Positions 1 to 8,133 of a DNA stretch of 14,920 nt are shown here, piece after piece. The translations under genes and the position numbers were made by a program. How positions within the stretch are numbered: the stretch's first letter is position 1; the number at the start of each line of letters is the position of its first letter. The notes under the pieces were generated by a model, which ran no database searches, had not been told where the DNA came from, and saw nothing but the letters and a program-made list of their open reading frames with translations. Where the stretch lies: positions 8,894 to 23,813 of the forward strand of contig DDUE01000002.1 in NCBI GenBank assembly GCA_002344625.1, read 5' to 3'. Origin of the DNA: Rhodocyclaceae bacterium UBA2346. Lineage in GTDB: Bacteria > Pseudomonadota > Gammaproteobacteria > Burkholderiales > Rhodocyclaceae.

Positions 1-31
1 CGAGCCCCGTCCACTCCGCCAACAACTCAAG

Positions 32-196
32 CCCTGTGTATGATCAGGGTGTCCAGCCTAGGCTCAACGAAGCCTGAGTGTCGAACAAAATATCAAAACG
101 ACTGAGCAGTTCAGTCGGCGCCTTGAATTTGTGGCGCCGCGTTCTTGAGTGCAAGAACGTGTTTCCGGGGCATGCGCCACCGTTTGTCGGGCGCAT
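32..196. other. Run of short perfect stem-loops in the first intergenic region
   Basis: No gene is seen in the first 261 bases. Perfect or near-perfect inverted repeats follow one another: CCCTG/CAGGG (32-36/45-49), the 10-bp palindrome AGCCTAGGCT (55-64), CGACTGA/TCAGTCG (99-105/111-117), CGGCGCC/GGCGCCG (116-122/133-139), GTTCTTG/CAAGAAC (141-147/152-158) and ATGCGCC/GGCGCAT (172-178/190-196). Four have 7-bp arms and they are packed almost end to end. None is followed by a T-run, so none is a canonical intrinsic terminator. I found no convincing sigma70 promoter here. It could be a structured 5' leader of the next gene, the 3' end of an upstream transcript, a small RNA, or chance pairing in GC-rich DNA. 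Confidence 0.4.
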
Positions 197-223
197 ACTG
201 CGTATTCCATCAACCCTGACGCC

Positions 224-261
224 TTAGGAGCGACTGGCCGTCATGCGGCCGGTCCCGAGCC
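224..261 (+). promoter_or_regulatory. Ribosome-binding site apparently split by a hairpin
   Basis: The only good Shine-Dalgarno sequence before the gene at 262 is TTAGGAG at 224-230, about 31 nt from the start codon and normally too far. Between them lies a 9-bp stem: GACTGGCCG (232-240) pairs with CGGCCGGTC (246-254), one G-U pair, loop TCATG. If it folds, only 1 + 7 unpaired nt separate AGGAG from the ATG, which is normal spacing. The loop contains an ATG (243-245) in another frame, which would give an 18-codon peptide overlapping the gene start. That is an alternative use of the same Shine-Dalgarno sequence. Confidence 0.45.
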
Positions 262-1155
262 ATGATTCGCATCGAACTGAGTGTCGAGTTGGCGTATGAA
301 GTCGACGCACCTGGTGCGGACTTTGTGTTCAACATCCACGTGGCGCATACGCCAAGCCAGGTTGTCTTGACCGAGGACCTGAGCCTGAGCCAAACCGTCG
401 TACCCCAGGTCTACACCGACCCGGCGACGGGTAATCGCTACATGCGCGTGCATGCGCTGCCGGGTCTACTGAAGCTGTCGTATTCGGCGGTGGTCGAAAT
501 CACTCATCACTTCACCGAACCGGCATTGGTCACCGAGGTGCCAGTGTGCGATTTGCCGCCGGACGTGATGGGCTACATCTATCCCAGTCGCTATTGCCAG
601 TCCGACCGCCTGGTCAAGCTCGCGATAAACGAATTCGGTGGTCTGATGAAGGGGTATGGCCGGGTGCTGGCCATTCGCGACTGGATACAGCGGCGGATGA
701 CCTTCACTTCGAACGCCTCGAATTCGAGCACTTCTGCGGTCGATACCTTGATTGAGCAGGTGGGTGTCTGCAGGGATTTTGCTCATTTGATGATTGCGCT
801 TTGTCGCGCGGTCAACATACCGGCGCGTTTTGCGACCGGTACCGACTATGGCGCCGATCCAGCGCTCGGTCCCCCTGACTTCCATGCCTACGTCGAGGTG
901 TACCTTGGTGACCGCTGGTACATCGTCGATCCGTCCGGAACCGGAATCCCAATGGGGTTCATTCGCTTCGGTACCGGCCGCGATGCGGCAGACGTCGCGT
1001 TCGCCTCGATATTCGGCGGGGTAAGATCCGGCGCGCCGGTGATTCGAGCACAGGCCGTCGAGGATTGGTCGCAGGGCATTCGGCTTCCCTATCATTGCAG
1101 GGAGGCGATTTCCACCGATGGGGGCGCGAAACCGATACCCGCGCAAGGCAAGTGA
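262..1155 (+). CDS. Transglutaminase-like (cysteine protease-fold) family protein
   Basis: A 297-aa protein with a transglutaminase-like core in its second half. The expected catalytic triad is visible: Cys170 in VGVCRDFAH, His208 in PDFHAYVEV and Asp223 in YIVDPSGTG. Residues 1-100 look like the beta-rich N-terminal domain common in bacterial members of this superfamily. No signal peptide or membrane segment is seen, so it is probably cytoplasmic. Bacterial members include peptidases and amide-bond hydrolases, and few are true cross-linking enzymes; the substrate cannot be told. The ATG at 262 is the only start between the in-frame stop at 217-219 and the conserved sequence, since no GTG or TTG lies upstream in frame. 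The gene stands alone, ahead of the rimP promoter, and no T-rich terminator follows it. Family confidence is high; function is unknown. Confidence 0.85.
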   Translation: MIRIELSVELAYEVDAPGADFVFNIHVAHTPSQVVLTEDLSLSQTVVPQVYTDPATGNRYMRVHALPGLLKLSYSAVVEITHHFTEPALVTEVPVCDLPPDVMGYIYPSRYCQSDRLVKLAINEFGGLMKGYGRVLAIRDWIQRRMTFTSNASNSSTSAVDTLIEQVGVCRDFAHLMIALCRAVNIPARFATGTDYGADPALGPPDFHAYVEVYLGDRWYIVDPSGTGIPMGFIRFGTGRDAADVAFASIFGGVRSGAPVIRAQAVEDWSQGIRLPYHCREAISTDGGAKPIPAQGK

Positions 1156-1231
1156 CGCCTGCGACCGGGGCGTGTCCGCGCGTGCGGCGCCCGAGGCTTG
1201 GCATCTTTCTCGCGCCGCCGCGATCACCAAA

Positions 1232-1260
1232 TTGCCTGAGTCTTCGGATTCGGTTACAAT
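1232..1260 (+). promoter_or_regulatory. Sigma70 promoter of the rimP-nusA-infB operon
   Basis: TTGCCT (1232-1237), a 17-bp spacer and TACAAT (1255-1260) match the sigma70 consensus well and predict transcription starting near 1267, giving a leader of about 94 nt to the rimP ATG. A perfect 9-bp inverted repeat, CTTCGGATT (1242-1250) and AATCCGAAG (1258-1266), spans the downstream spacer and most of the -10 box. It could be an operator for a DNA-binding regulator. The start site is predicted only. Confidence 0.7.
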
Positions 1261-1322
1261 CCGAAGGCTTTGATAGGGGCCCTTGACGGCCATCTTTCAT
1301 TTTTCCGGTTGAGATCAACAGG

Positions 1323-1344
1323 ATGGGCGTTTCGCCCATTTTTT
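1323..1344 (+). terminator. Intrinsic-terminator hairpin in the rimP leader (possible attenuator)
   Basis: ATGGGCG (1323-1329), loop TTT, and CGCCCAT (1333-1339) form a perfect 7-bp stem followed directly by six T (1339-1344). It lies about 60 nt downstream of the predicted start site and ends 16 nt before the rimP ATG, so it can hardly serve any upstream gene other than as a leader element. Competing pairings exist: CCATC (1290-1294) can pair with GATGG (1322-1326), and a second TGGGC copy (1350-1354) can pair with GCCCA (1334-1338). That arrangement fits transcription attenuation of the operon, possibly linked to its own product NusA. The attenuator role is inference. Confidence 0.6.
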
Positions 1345-1360
1345 ATTTGTGGGCAGTGAA

Positions 1361-1789
1361 ATGGACGTCGAGCGTCTTGTCGAGCAGGTTGTCAGCGGCC
1401 TGGGGTACGAATTGGTCGATTTCGAGCCGTCGCCGAAAGGGCGGATGATGCGCGTCTTCATAGACATCGAGCGTGGCATCAACGTCGATGACTGCGCCAC
1501 GGTCAGTAATCAGCTCACCCGGGTTTTCGAAGTCGAGAACGTCGACTATGACCGGCTCGAGGTTTCCTCGCCGGGTCTGGATCGGCCGCTCAAGAAGTTG
1601 GCCGACTTCGAACGCTTCGCGGGGCAGCAAGTGCAGTTGCGCCTGAGAATGCCGATCGGCAATCAGCGCAACTTCGTGGGCGAGCTGCTCGGTGTGGCGG
1701 ATGGCGTGGTTAGGATGAATACGGAGAAAGGCGAGATTGCCTTTCCCTTTGATGAAATTGAAAAGGCCCGCCTGGTACCCAGGTTTTAG
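1361..1789 (+). CDS. rimP: Ribosome maturation factor RimP
   Basis: RimP binds the free 30S subunit and assists its late assembly. From ATG 1361 the protein has 142 aa, close to the usual 150. Signature segments are GINVDDC (residues 39-45) and LEVSSPGLDRPL (66-77) in the N-terminal alpha/beta domain, followed by the small SH3-like barrel ending in KARLVPRF. An in-frame GTG at 1349 would add four residues, but it lies only five bases after the T-run of the leader hairpin and has no Shine-Dalgarno sequence. ATG 1361 is preferred although its own site (GGGCAGTG) is weak. This is the first gene of the operon, with nusA 24 bases further on, as in most proteobacteria. Confidence 0.95.
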   Translation: MDVERLVEQVVSGLGYELVDFEPSPKGRMMRVFIDIERGINVDDCATVSNQLTRVFEVENVDYDRLEVSSPGLDRPLKKLADFERFAGQQVQLRLRMPIGNQRNFVGELLGVADGVVRMNTEKGEIAFPFDEIEKARLVPRF

Positions 1790-1813
1790 GCTTTCGGATG
1801 GGAGAGTGAGTAG

Positions 1814-3289
1814 ATGAGCCGCGAAATATTGCTGCTTGTGGATGCGCTGGCGCGTGAGAAGAACGTCGACAAAGAGATTGTCTTTGGCGCGCTCGAATCT
1901 GCACTTGCATCGGCGACCAAGAAACGCATTCATGACGATGCCGATGTTCGCGTCTCGATCGACCGTAACACCGGGGAGCACGACTCCCACCGCCGTTGGC
2001 TGGTCATGCTTGATGAAGACGTGGTGAACGATGAGGCCGAGATGGGCATCATCGATGCGCGCGAGGTGAAGCAGGACGTCCAGATCGGCGACTACATCGA
2101 AGAGTCGCTCGAGCCGATCGACTTCGGGCGAGTGGGTGCGCAGGCGGCCAAGCAGGTGATCCTGCAGCGTATTCGCGATGCCGAGCGCGAGCAGGTGCTG
2201 AACGACTTCCTGGATCGCAAGGAGCACCTCGTCTCCGGCTCGATCAAGCGGATGGAGCGGGGTAACGCGATCATCGAGGTGGGCCGGCTCGAGGCGGTGA
2301 TTCCTCGTGATCAGATGATCCCGCGCGAAAACCTGCGCGTGGGCGACCGTGCCAAGGCGGTGTTGCTGAGGATCGACCGTGGCGCGCGTGGCCCGCAGCT
2401 CGTCCTTTCACGCACTGCCCCCGATTTTCTCGCCAAGTTGTTCGAGCTCGAGGTGCCCGAGATCGAAGAGGGGTTGCTCGAAGTCAAGGCGTGCGCCCGC
2501 GACGCCGGCCTGCGTGCCAAGATCGCGGTCCAGTCGCACGACCAGCGCATCGATCCGATCGGGACCTGCGTGGGCCTACGCGGATCGCGTGTGACCGCGG
2601 TGCGCAACGAGATCGCCGGTGAGCAGATCGACATCATCATCTGGTCGGCGGATCCGGCACAGTTCGTGATTGCTGCGTTGCAGCCGGCCGAAGTGGTGTC
2701 GATCGTGGTCGATGAAGAAAACCACTGCATGGACGTGGTGGTCGATGAGAACAATCTTGCAATCGCGATCGGCAGGAACGGCCAGAATGTCAAGCTCGCT
2801 TCGGAGCTCACCGGCTGGACGATCAACCTGATGAGTGAGGCCGAATCGGCGCAGAAAACCGACGAGGAGCGCCGAGGCGTGCGCGAATTGTTCATGGCGA
2901 AGCTCGACGTGGACGAAGAGCTTGCCGATATCCTGATCGACGAGGGTTTTTCGTCGCTGGAAGAAGTGGCCTATGTACCCCTGGCCGAAATGCTGGAAAT
3001 CGAAGCTTTTGACGAAGCAACCGTGACCGAACTGCGCGAGCGTGCCCGTAATGTGTTGCTCACCGAAGCGATCGTGACAGAGGAGCAGCTCGAGGTGGTC
3101 TCGGACGACCTTCTGGAGCTCGAGGGCATGGACAAGCCGCTCGCGGCTTCACTGGCCCGCGGCGGCGTGCGCACCCGTGACGATCTGGCGGATCTGGCCG
3201 TTGATGAGCTGGTGGAAATCACCGGAATCGATACTGAAAGGGCGTCAGCCCTGATTTCGGTGGCTAGAGCCCACTGGTTCGAAGAATGA
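1814..3289 (+). CDS. nusA: Transcription termination/antitermination factor NusA
   Basis: NusA binds RNA polymerase and nascent RNA, and governs pausing, intrinsic termination and antitermination of rRNA operons. The 491-aa protein has the full proteobacterial layout: RNA-polymerase-binding N-terminal domain (1 to about 130), S1 domain (about 138-203), KH1 (about 225-285, GLRGSR at 254-259), KH2 (about 295-345, GRNGQN at 320-325) and two acidic C-terminal repeats (about 362-415 and 432-488), the last ending WFEE. Length and order match the E. coli type. The start is preceded by GGAGAGTGAG (1801-1810). It is cotranscribed with rimP and infB, and NusA could feed back on the terminator-like hairpin in the operon leader; that link is inference. 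Confidence 0.98.
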   Translation: MSREILLLVDALAREKNVDKEIVFGALESALASATKKRIHDDADVRVSIDRNTGEHDSHRRWLVMLDEDVVNDEAEMGIIDAREVKQDVQIGDYIEESLEPIDFGRVGAQAAKQVILQRIRDAEREQVLNDFLDRKEHLVSGSIKRMERGNAIIEVGRLEAVIPRDQMIPRENLRVGDRAKAVLLRIDRGARGPQLVLSRTAPDFLAKLFELEVPEIEEGLLEVKACARDAGLRAKIAVQSHDQRIDPIGTCVGLRGSRVTAVRNEIAGEQIDIIIWSADPAQFVIAALQPAEVVSIVVDEENHCMDVVVDENNLAIAIGRNGQNVKLASELTGWTINLMSEAESAQKTDEERRGVRELFMAKLDVDEELADILIDEGFSSLEEVAYVPLAEMLEIEAFDEATVTELRERARNVLLTEAIVTEEQLEVVSDDLLELEGMDKPLAASLARGGVRTRDDLADLAVDELVEITGIDTERASALISVARAHWFEE

Positions 3290-3302
3290 GCGGAGGCAAT
3301 TC

Positions 3303-6254
3303 ATGGACGGAATGAGCGTAACCCAGTTTGCCGGCGAGCTGAAAATGCCGGCGGCGGTGCTCCTGGAGCAGCTGCAGCGCGCGGGCGTTGGCAAGGCCGG
3401 TGTGAATGATCTGCTGACCGAGCAGGACAAAGCCAAGTTGCTTGAGTATCTTCGTCGTTCGCACGGTGAATCGCAACCCAAGGGCAAGATCACCCTGACG
3501 CGGCGCGAAACATCCGAGATTCGTTCGACCGATTCGTCCGGGCGCGCCAGGACGGTACAGGTCGAAGTCCGCAAGAAGCGGGTGTTCGTCAAGCGCGATG
3601 ACGTGCAGGTCGAAGCACCGGCTGTCGTGACGCCCCCCGAAGAGGTCGCCGTGCCCGCGGCACCGGCCGTGTCGGTGGCGAGCCGTCCATCCGAAGCCGT
3701 TGCGCCGCTTGTCGACACCGGTTCCGGGCGCCCCGAATCACCAGTGGATGAGCCGGCCGCCAACGTTTCCGAACAAGCCGACACGGGGGCCGTGGTCGAG
3801 CCGGCGCCGGTGTCGGCCGCCGTCGTCGTGCCCGTTGCCGCGGGGGTGACCGAACAGGTGGCCAACAGCGCAGAACCCGAAGCCAGCGCACCCGAGCAAG
3901 CGGCTCCAACGCCGGTGAAGGGTGCGGCGGCGCCGAGCGGCGAGCGCAGGTCGGAGGGGGGTACGGCGAAGGGCGGTCAGGCACGTGACGTGTCCGGAAA
4001 AGGCAATGCCAGGCCGGGCGGTCAGGGTCGTCCCGCGCCGTTGGGGCGTCCGTCCATTCTGAGCGAAGAGGAACTCCAGTCGCGCGCGCGCGAATCGAGC
4101 CGGCAACAGGAGCTGCGTGCTCGGCAAGAGGCTGACATCAGGGCCCGCCAGGAACGCGAAGCCGCCGCCAAGGCGGCGGTCGAAGCCCGCCGCCTCGAGG
4201 AAGAGGCGCAGGCGCGCGCCGAGGCCGAGAAGGCCAGTCTTGCGACCAAGGCACCGGTTGGCACGCTGCATCGCCCGACCAAGTCAGATGACAAGCCTGC
4301 AGCCAAGGATGGCAAGCGGGCACCCAAAGGCGCCGCGGTGACCGACGAGGCCAGTAAGCGCCGCGGTCTCAAGACCCGCGGGGAAGTGGGTGCAGGGGCC
4401 GCGGCCGGTAACTGGCGCGGTGCCAGGGGCGGTGGACGCGCGGGACGTGGTGCGCAACAGCGCGACCAGAAGGGCTTTCAATCGCCGAGCGAGCCCATCG
4501 TCAAGGATGTGCACGTTCCCGAAACCATCACGGTGGCCGATCTGGCCCACAAGATGTCGGTGAAGGCGGCCGAAGTCATCAAGGTGCTCATGAAAATGGG
4601 CTCGATGGTCACGATCAACCAGGTGCTGGATCAGGAAACCGCGATGATCGTCGTGGAAGAGATGGGGCATAAGGCGTTTGCCGCCAAGCTCGACGATCCC
4701 GATGCGTTCCTCGAGGATGCCGAAGTGCATCAGGACATCGTCGAGATGCCGCGGGCGCCGGTTGTGACCGTGATGGGCCACGTCGACCACGGCAAGACCT
4801 CGCTGCTCGATTACATCCGTACCGCCAAGGTGGCGGCGGGCGAAGCCGGCGGCATCACCCAGCATATCGGCGCCTACCATGTCGAGACGCAGCGCGGCAT
4901 GGTGACGTTTCTCGACACGCCGGGGCACGAGGCGTTTACCGCGATGCGGGCACGCGGCGCGAAAGCCACCGACATCGTCATCCTGGTGGTGGCGGCGGAC
5001 GATGGTGTGATGCCGCAGACGAAAGAGGCGATTCACCATGCCAAGGCGGCGGACGTGCCGCTGGTGGTCGCGGTGAACAAGATCGACAAGCCCGAAGCGC
5101 ATCCCGATCGGGTCAAGCAGGAACTCGTCGCCGAAGGCGTGCTGCCGGAAGAGTACGGCGGCGACGTGATGTTCGTGCCGGTGTCGGCCAAGACCGGGCA
5201 GGGCATCGACGACCTGCTCGAGGCTGTGTTGCTGCAGGCCGAAGTGCTGCAGTTGACCGCGCCGGCCGATACGCCGGCGAAGGGTCTCATCATCGAGGCT
5301 CGGCTCGACAAGGGGCGTGGCCCGGTCGCATCGCTGCTGGTGTTGTCGGGAACCCTGCGCAAGGGCGACAACATTCTGGTCGGGGCGACTTACGGGCGCG
5401 TGCGGGCAATGCTCGATGAGAACGGTGCGCCGATCGACGAGGCGGGCCCATCGATTCCGGTCGAGATCCTGGGGCTTTCGGATGTGCCGGCGGCGGGCGA
5501 CGAGGCGATCGTTCTCGCCGACGAAAAGAAGGCGCGCGAGATCGCGCTGTTCCGCCAGGGCAAGTTCCGCGACGTCAAACTCGCGAAGCAGCAGGCCGCC
5601 AAGCTGGAAAGCATGTTCGAGCAGATGGGCGAAAGCGAGGTCAGGCTGTTGCCGCTTATCGTCAAGGCCGATGTGCAGGGTTCGCAGGAAGCGCTGGTTC
5701 AGTCGCTCAACAAGCTGTCCACCGACGAGGTGCGGGTCAACGTCATCCACGGCGCGGTCGGCGGCATCACCGAGTCCGACGTGAACCTCGCCCAGGCTTC
5801 GGGCGCCGTCATCATCGGGTTCAACACGCGTGCCGATGCGGGTGCGCGCAAGCTGGCGGAGAATTTCGGTGTCGATCTCCGCTACTACAACATCATCTAC
5901 GATGCGGTGGATGAGGTGCGCGCCGCGCTATCGGGGATGCTCTCGCCCGAGAAGCGTGAAAACATCATCGGCCTGGTCGAGATTCGCCAGGTGTTCAAGG
6001 TGCCGAAGGTCGGCTCGGTGGCGGGGTGCTACGTCAAGGAAGGTCTGGTCAAGCGCAATTCGCTGGTGCGGGTGCTGCGTGAAAACCTGGTGGTGCATGC
6101 CGGCGAACTCGAATCGCTGAAGCGTTTCAAGGACGACGTGAAGGAGGTCAAGTTCGGCTTCGAGTGCGGCCTGTCGATCAGGAATTTCAACGACATTCAG
6201 GAAGGTGATCAACTGGAGATCTACGAGATCCAGGAAATCGCCCGGACGCTGTAA
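3303..6254 (+). CDS. infB: Translation initiation factor IF-2
   Basis: This GTPase brings fMet-tRNA to the 30S subunit and promotes 50S joining. The protein has 983 aa, long because of its N-terminal region. In order: IF2-N module (1-55), a basic IF-2-associated segment (about 60-100), an Ala/Pro/Val-rich linker (about 100-240), an Arg/Glu/Ala-rich helical stretch (about 250-310), a Gly/Arg-rich patch (about 369-385), a second IF2-N module (about 405-460), then the G domain and the C-terminal barrels and C2 domain. GTP-binding motifs are GHVDHGKT (492-499), DTPGH (538-542), NKID (592-595) and SAK (628-630). Start ATG 3303 has GGAG upstream; Met4 is an alternative. Internal starts giving short forms, known in E. 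coli, cannot be judged here. It lies 13 bases after nusA. Confidence 0.98.
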   Translation: MDGMSVTQFAGELKMPAAVLLEQLQRAGVGKAGVNDLLTEQDKAKLLEYLRRSHGESQPKGKITLTRRETSEIRSTDSSGRARTVQVEVRKKRVFVKRDDVQVEAPAVVTPPEEVAVPAAPAVSVASRPSEAVAPLVDTGSGRPESPVDEPAANVSEQADTGAVVEPAPVSAAVVVPVAAGVTEQVANSAEPEASAPEQAAPTPVKGAAAPSGERRSEGGTAKGGQARDVSGKGNARPGGQGRPAPLGRPSILSEEELQSRARESSRQQELRARQEADIRARQEREAAAKAAVEARRLEEEAQARAEAEKASLATKAPVGTLHRPTKSDDKPAAKDGKRAPKGAAVTDEASKRRGLKTRGEVGAGAAAGNWRGARGGGRAGRGAQQRDQKGFQSPSEPIVKDVHVPETITVADLAHKMSVKAAEVIKVLMKMGSMVTINQVLDQETAMIVVEEMGHKAFAAKLDDPDAFLEDAEVHQDIVEMPRAPVVTVMGHVDHGKTSLLDYIRTAKVAAGEAGGITQHIGAYHVETQRGMVTFLDTPGHEAFTAMRARGAKATDIVILVVAADDGVMPQTKEAIHHAKAADVPLVVAVNKIDKPEAHPDRVKQELVAEGVLPEEYGGDVMFVPVSAKTGQGIDDLLEAVLLQAEVLQLTAPADTPAKGLIIEARLDKGRGPVASLLVLSGTLRKGDNILVGATYGRVRAMLDENGAPIDEAGPSIPVEILGLSDVPAAGDEAIVLADEKKAREIALFRQGKFRDVKLAKQQAAKLESMFEQMGESEVRLLPLIVKADVQGSQEALVQSLNKLSTDEVRVNVIHGAVGGITESDVNLAQASGAVIIGFNTRADAGARKLAENFGVDLRYYNIIYDAVDEVRAALSGMLSPEKRENIIGLVEIRQVFKVPKVGSVAGCYVKEGLVKRNSLVRVLRENLVVHAGELESLKRFKDDVKEVKFGFECGLSIRNFNDIQEGDQLEIYEIQEIARTL

Positions 6255-6257
6255 GCG

Positions 6258-6659
6258 ATGCCAAAGGAGTTTTCCCGCGGCCAGCGCGTATCCGAACAGA
6301 TCCTGCGTGAGCTCGCCGAACTGATCCGGCTCGAGGTCAAGGATCCGCGCGTGGGTTTCATCACCCTCACCGAGGTCGAGCTCACGCCCGACTACGCGCA
6401 TGCAAAGGTCTATTTCACCTCGATGACGGGCCAGGACGATCTCGACGAGACGCTTGCGGGCTTGCGCCGCGCGAGCGGTTTCCTGCGCCGGGAGCTCGGG
6501 CGGAGGGTGCGCATTCATACTACGCCGGAGCTGCACTTTCACTACGACAAATCGGTCGAGCAGGGTAGCCGCATGTCACAACTGATCGACAAGGTGGTGC
6601 GCGAGGACTCCGAGCGGCAGCAGGACGACGAGCGGGACAGCGCAAGCAAAGGCGATTGA
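6258..6659 (+). CDS. rbfA: 30S ribosome-binding factor RbfA
   Basis: RbfA is a small KH-type protein that binds the 30S subunit and helps 16S rRNA 5'-end maturation and cold adaptation. The 133-aa sequence shows the family hallmarks: R-x-Q-R-V-S-E-Q-I near the N-terminus (residues 7-15), KDPRVGFITLTEVELTPD (about 28-45) and ELHFHYDKSVEQG (about 91-103). The tail after residue 113 is charged and probably disordered. The ATG lies only three bases after the infB stop, and no strong Shine-Dalgarno sequence is present, so translational coupling to infB is likely. It ends seven bases before truB. Confidence 0.96.
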   Translation: MPKEFSRGQRVSEQILRELAELIRLEVKDPRVGFITLTEVELTPDYAHAKVYFTSMTGQDDLDETLAGLRRASGFLRRELGRRVRIHTTPELHFHYDKSVEQGSRMSQLIDKVVREDSERQQDDERDSASKGD

Positions 6660-6666
6660 GCGACCG

Positions 6667-7581
6667 ATGCAGAAGAGGATCGCCCGTCGCCAGGTCGACG
6701 GTGTGTTGCTGCTGGACAAACCCAGGGGCTTGAGCTCCAACCATGCGCTGCAGAAGGCGAAGCGGCTGTTCAACGCCGCGAAGGCGGGGCATACCGGCAC
6801 GCTCGATCCGATGGCGACCGGGCTCCTGCCGCTCACTTTCGGTGAGGCGACGAAGTTCTCGCAGATGCTGCTCGACGCCGACAAGAGCTATGAAGCTACC
6901 GTGACGCTGGGCGTGGTGACCGATACGGGCGATGCCGAGGGGCAGGTGCTCGAGAGGCAGTCGGTCACTGCGGACGCGCAAGACATCGCCGCGGCACTGA
7001 ACGCCTTCCGCGGCGAAATCGAGCAGATTCCACCGATGTATTCCGCGCTGAAGCGGGACGGCAGACCGCTCTACGAATATGCGCGGGCGGGCATCGAACT
7101 GGAGCGTGCGCCGCGGCGGGTGGTGATCCACGCGCTCGAGATGCTCGACGGCGGCCTGGACGGCAGCAGTTTCGGTTTCAGGGTTCGTTGCAGCAAGGGC
7201 ACCTATGTACGTACGCTGGCGATGGACATCGGCCGTGCCCTCGGCTGCGGCGCACATCTGAGCGCCCTCAGGCGCACTGCGATCGGCCCGTTCGGCCTCG
7301 ACGACGCGGTCTCCATCGAACGGATTGAGTCGTGCCCGATGGACGGGCGGGATGCGCTGCTTGCATCGTGCGATACGCTGGTCGGCCATCTCGTGCCGCT
7401 GCAGCTCGACGAATCGCAGGCGTGCGCACTCCTGCAGGGCAGGAGCATGACGCTGGACGAATGTGCCGGGTCGGGTCTCGTGCGCCTTTACGCGGGCGCG
7501 CGCTTCATCGGCCTGGGTGAAATCAACGAGGGTGGAAAACTGTCGCCCAAACGTCTCATAGCAACCGGCCCTGCTGTCTAA
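6667..7581 (+). CDS. truB: tRNA pseudouridine(55) synthase TruB
   Basis: TruB converts U55 in the T-loop of tRNAs to pseudouridine and also acts as a tRNA folding chaperone. The 304-aa protein carries the catalytic motif GHTGTLDPMATG with Asp47 as nucleophile (Asp48 in E. coli), the conserved IPPMYSALKRDG (121-132) and the GTYVRTLA motif (178-185). The last 65 or so residues form the C-terminal substrate-binding domain. The N-terminal sequence RQVDGVLLLDKPRGLSS fits the usual start, so ATG 6667 is accepted although only a weak AAAGG lies upstream, inside rbfA. It is the last gene of the rimP operon; no terminator hairpin follows before the rpsO promoter, so read-through into rpsO is possible. 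Confidence 0.97.
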   Translation: MQKRIARRQVDGVLLLDKPRGLSSNHALQKAKRLFNAAKAGHTGTLDPMATGLLPLTFGEATKFSQMLLDADKSYEATVTLGVVTDTGDAEGQVLERQSVTADAQDIAAALNAFRGEIEQIPPMYSALKRDGRPLYEYARAGIELERAPRRVVIHALEMLDGGLDGSSFGFRVRCSKGTYVRTLAMDIGRALGCGAHLSALRRTAIGPFGLDDAVSIERIESCPMDGRDALLASCDTLVGHLVPLQLDESQACALLQGRSMTLDECAGSGLVRLYAGARFIGLGEINEGGKLSPKRLIATGPAV

Positions 7582-7595
7582 TTGCCCGGAAGTGA

Positions 7596-7625
7596 TTGAG
7601 TTTTATATGGTGCGTTGGCTATAAT
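7596..7625 (+). promoter_or_regulatory. Sigma70 promoter of rpsO
   Basis: TTGAGT (7596-7601), an 18-bp spacer and a perfect TATAAT (7620-7625) lie in the 86-bp gap between truB and rpsO. The predicted start near 7632 gives a short leader of about 36 nt. This lets S15 be made independently of the upstream operon, as in E. coli, where rpsO has its own strong promoter. Confidence 0.75.
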
Positions 7626-7667
7626 CACGCGCTTCAGATTAGTAGAACGAAAAGAGTAAATAACCTC

Positions 7668-7937
7668 ATGGCTCTCGATACCGCAACCAAGTCGCAGATT
7701 GTCAAAGATTACCAGCGCGCTCAAGGCGACACCGGTTCTCCCGAAGTTCAGGTCGCACTGTTGACCGCACGCATCAATGGCCTGACCGGCCACTTCAAGG
7801 CCAACGCCAAGGATCACCACTCGCGTCGGGGTCTGCTGAAGATGGTCAGCCAGCGGCGCAAGCTCCTTGATTACCTCAAAGGCACTGACGCCGACAGCTA
7901 TCGCAAGCTGATCGAGCGCCTCGGTCTGCGCAAGTAA
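7668..7937 (+). CDS. rpsO: 30S ribosomal protein S15
   Basis: S15 is a primary 16S rRNA-binding protein of the central domain and forms an inter-subunit bridge. The 89-aa sequence has the standard length and the family signatures [13 protein letters not shown] (residues 21-33), DHHSRRGLL (49-57) and RRKLLDYL (63-70). An open frame extends upstream to 7596, but that region contains the promoter, and ATG 7668 gives the universal [15 protein letters not shown] N-terminus. The upstream AAGAG is a modest Shine-Dalgarno sequence. In E. coli S15 represses its own translation by binding a leader pseudoknot; I do not see an obvious equivalent in the 36-nt leader here. A strong terminator follows, then pnp. 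Confidence 0.98.
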   Translation: MALDTATKSQIVKDYQRAQGDTGSPEVQVALLTARINGLTGHFKANAKDHHSRRGLLKMVSQRRKLLDYLKGTDADSYRKLIERLGLRK

Positions 7938-8027
7938 TTGGAAAACCAGCGGTCAGCCAATCGGTTCAGCCGCCTGTCGGTCGTTTCAAGTCGGGCGAAA
8001 CCGGGAATCTCGGCTCCCTGAGCCAAT

Positions 8028-8072
8028 AAAGCCGGTGCGGATCCAGATGGACCGCGCCGGCTTTGTGTTTTT
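8028..8072 (+). terminator. Intrinsic terminator between rpsO and pnp
   Basis: A long stem: AAAGCCGG-T-GCGG (8028-8040) pairs with CCGC-G-CCGGCTTT (8052-8064), with one G-U pair. It extends with CC/GG past a bulged A around the loop AGAT, and is followed by GTGTTTTT (8065-8072). Its stability predicts efficient termination of rpsO mRNA, with partial read-through into pnp, which has no strong promoter of its own that I can see. Confidence 0.88.
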
Positions 8073-8133
8073 GCCCGTTCCCAAGTTGTTGCAGTTGTCG
8101 TTTGCTGCAAACTCAAATTGAGAGGTACTTACC

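Noticed and set aside
1184..1218. 7-bp stem GCGGCGC/GCGCCGC as terminator of the transglutaminase-like gene
   Set aside because: A 21-nt loop and no T-run; too weak to call.
4407..4460. Gly/Arg-rich patch in IF-2 as an unusual RNA-binding insertion
   Set aside because: As far as I recall, betaproteobacterial IF-2 proteins commonly carry such a basic Gly/Arg linker before the second N-terminal module.
4284..5750. 488-codon minus-strand open frame inside infB
   Set aside because: Shadow of infB; His/Arg-rich with no recognisable domain, while the + strand has all the IF-2 motifs.
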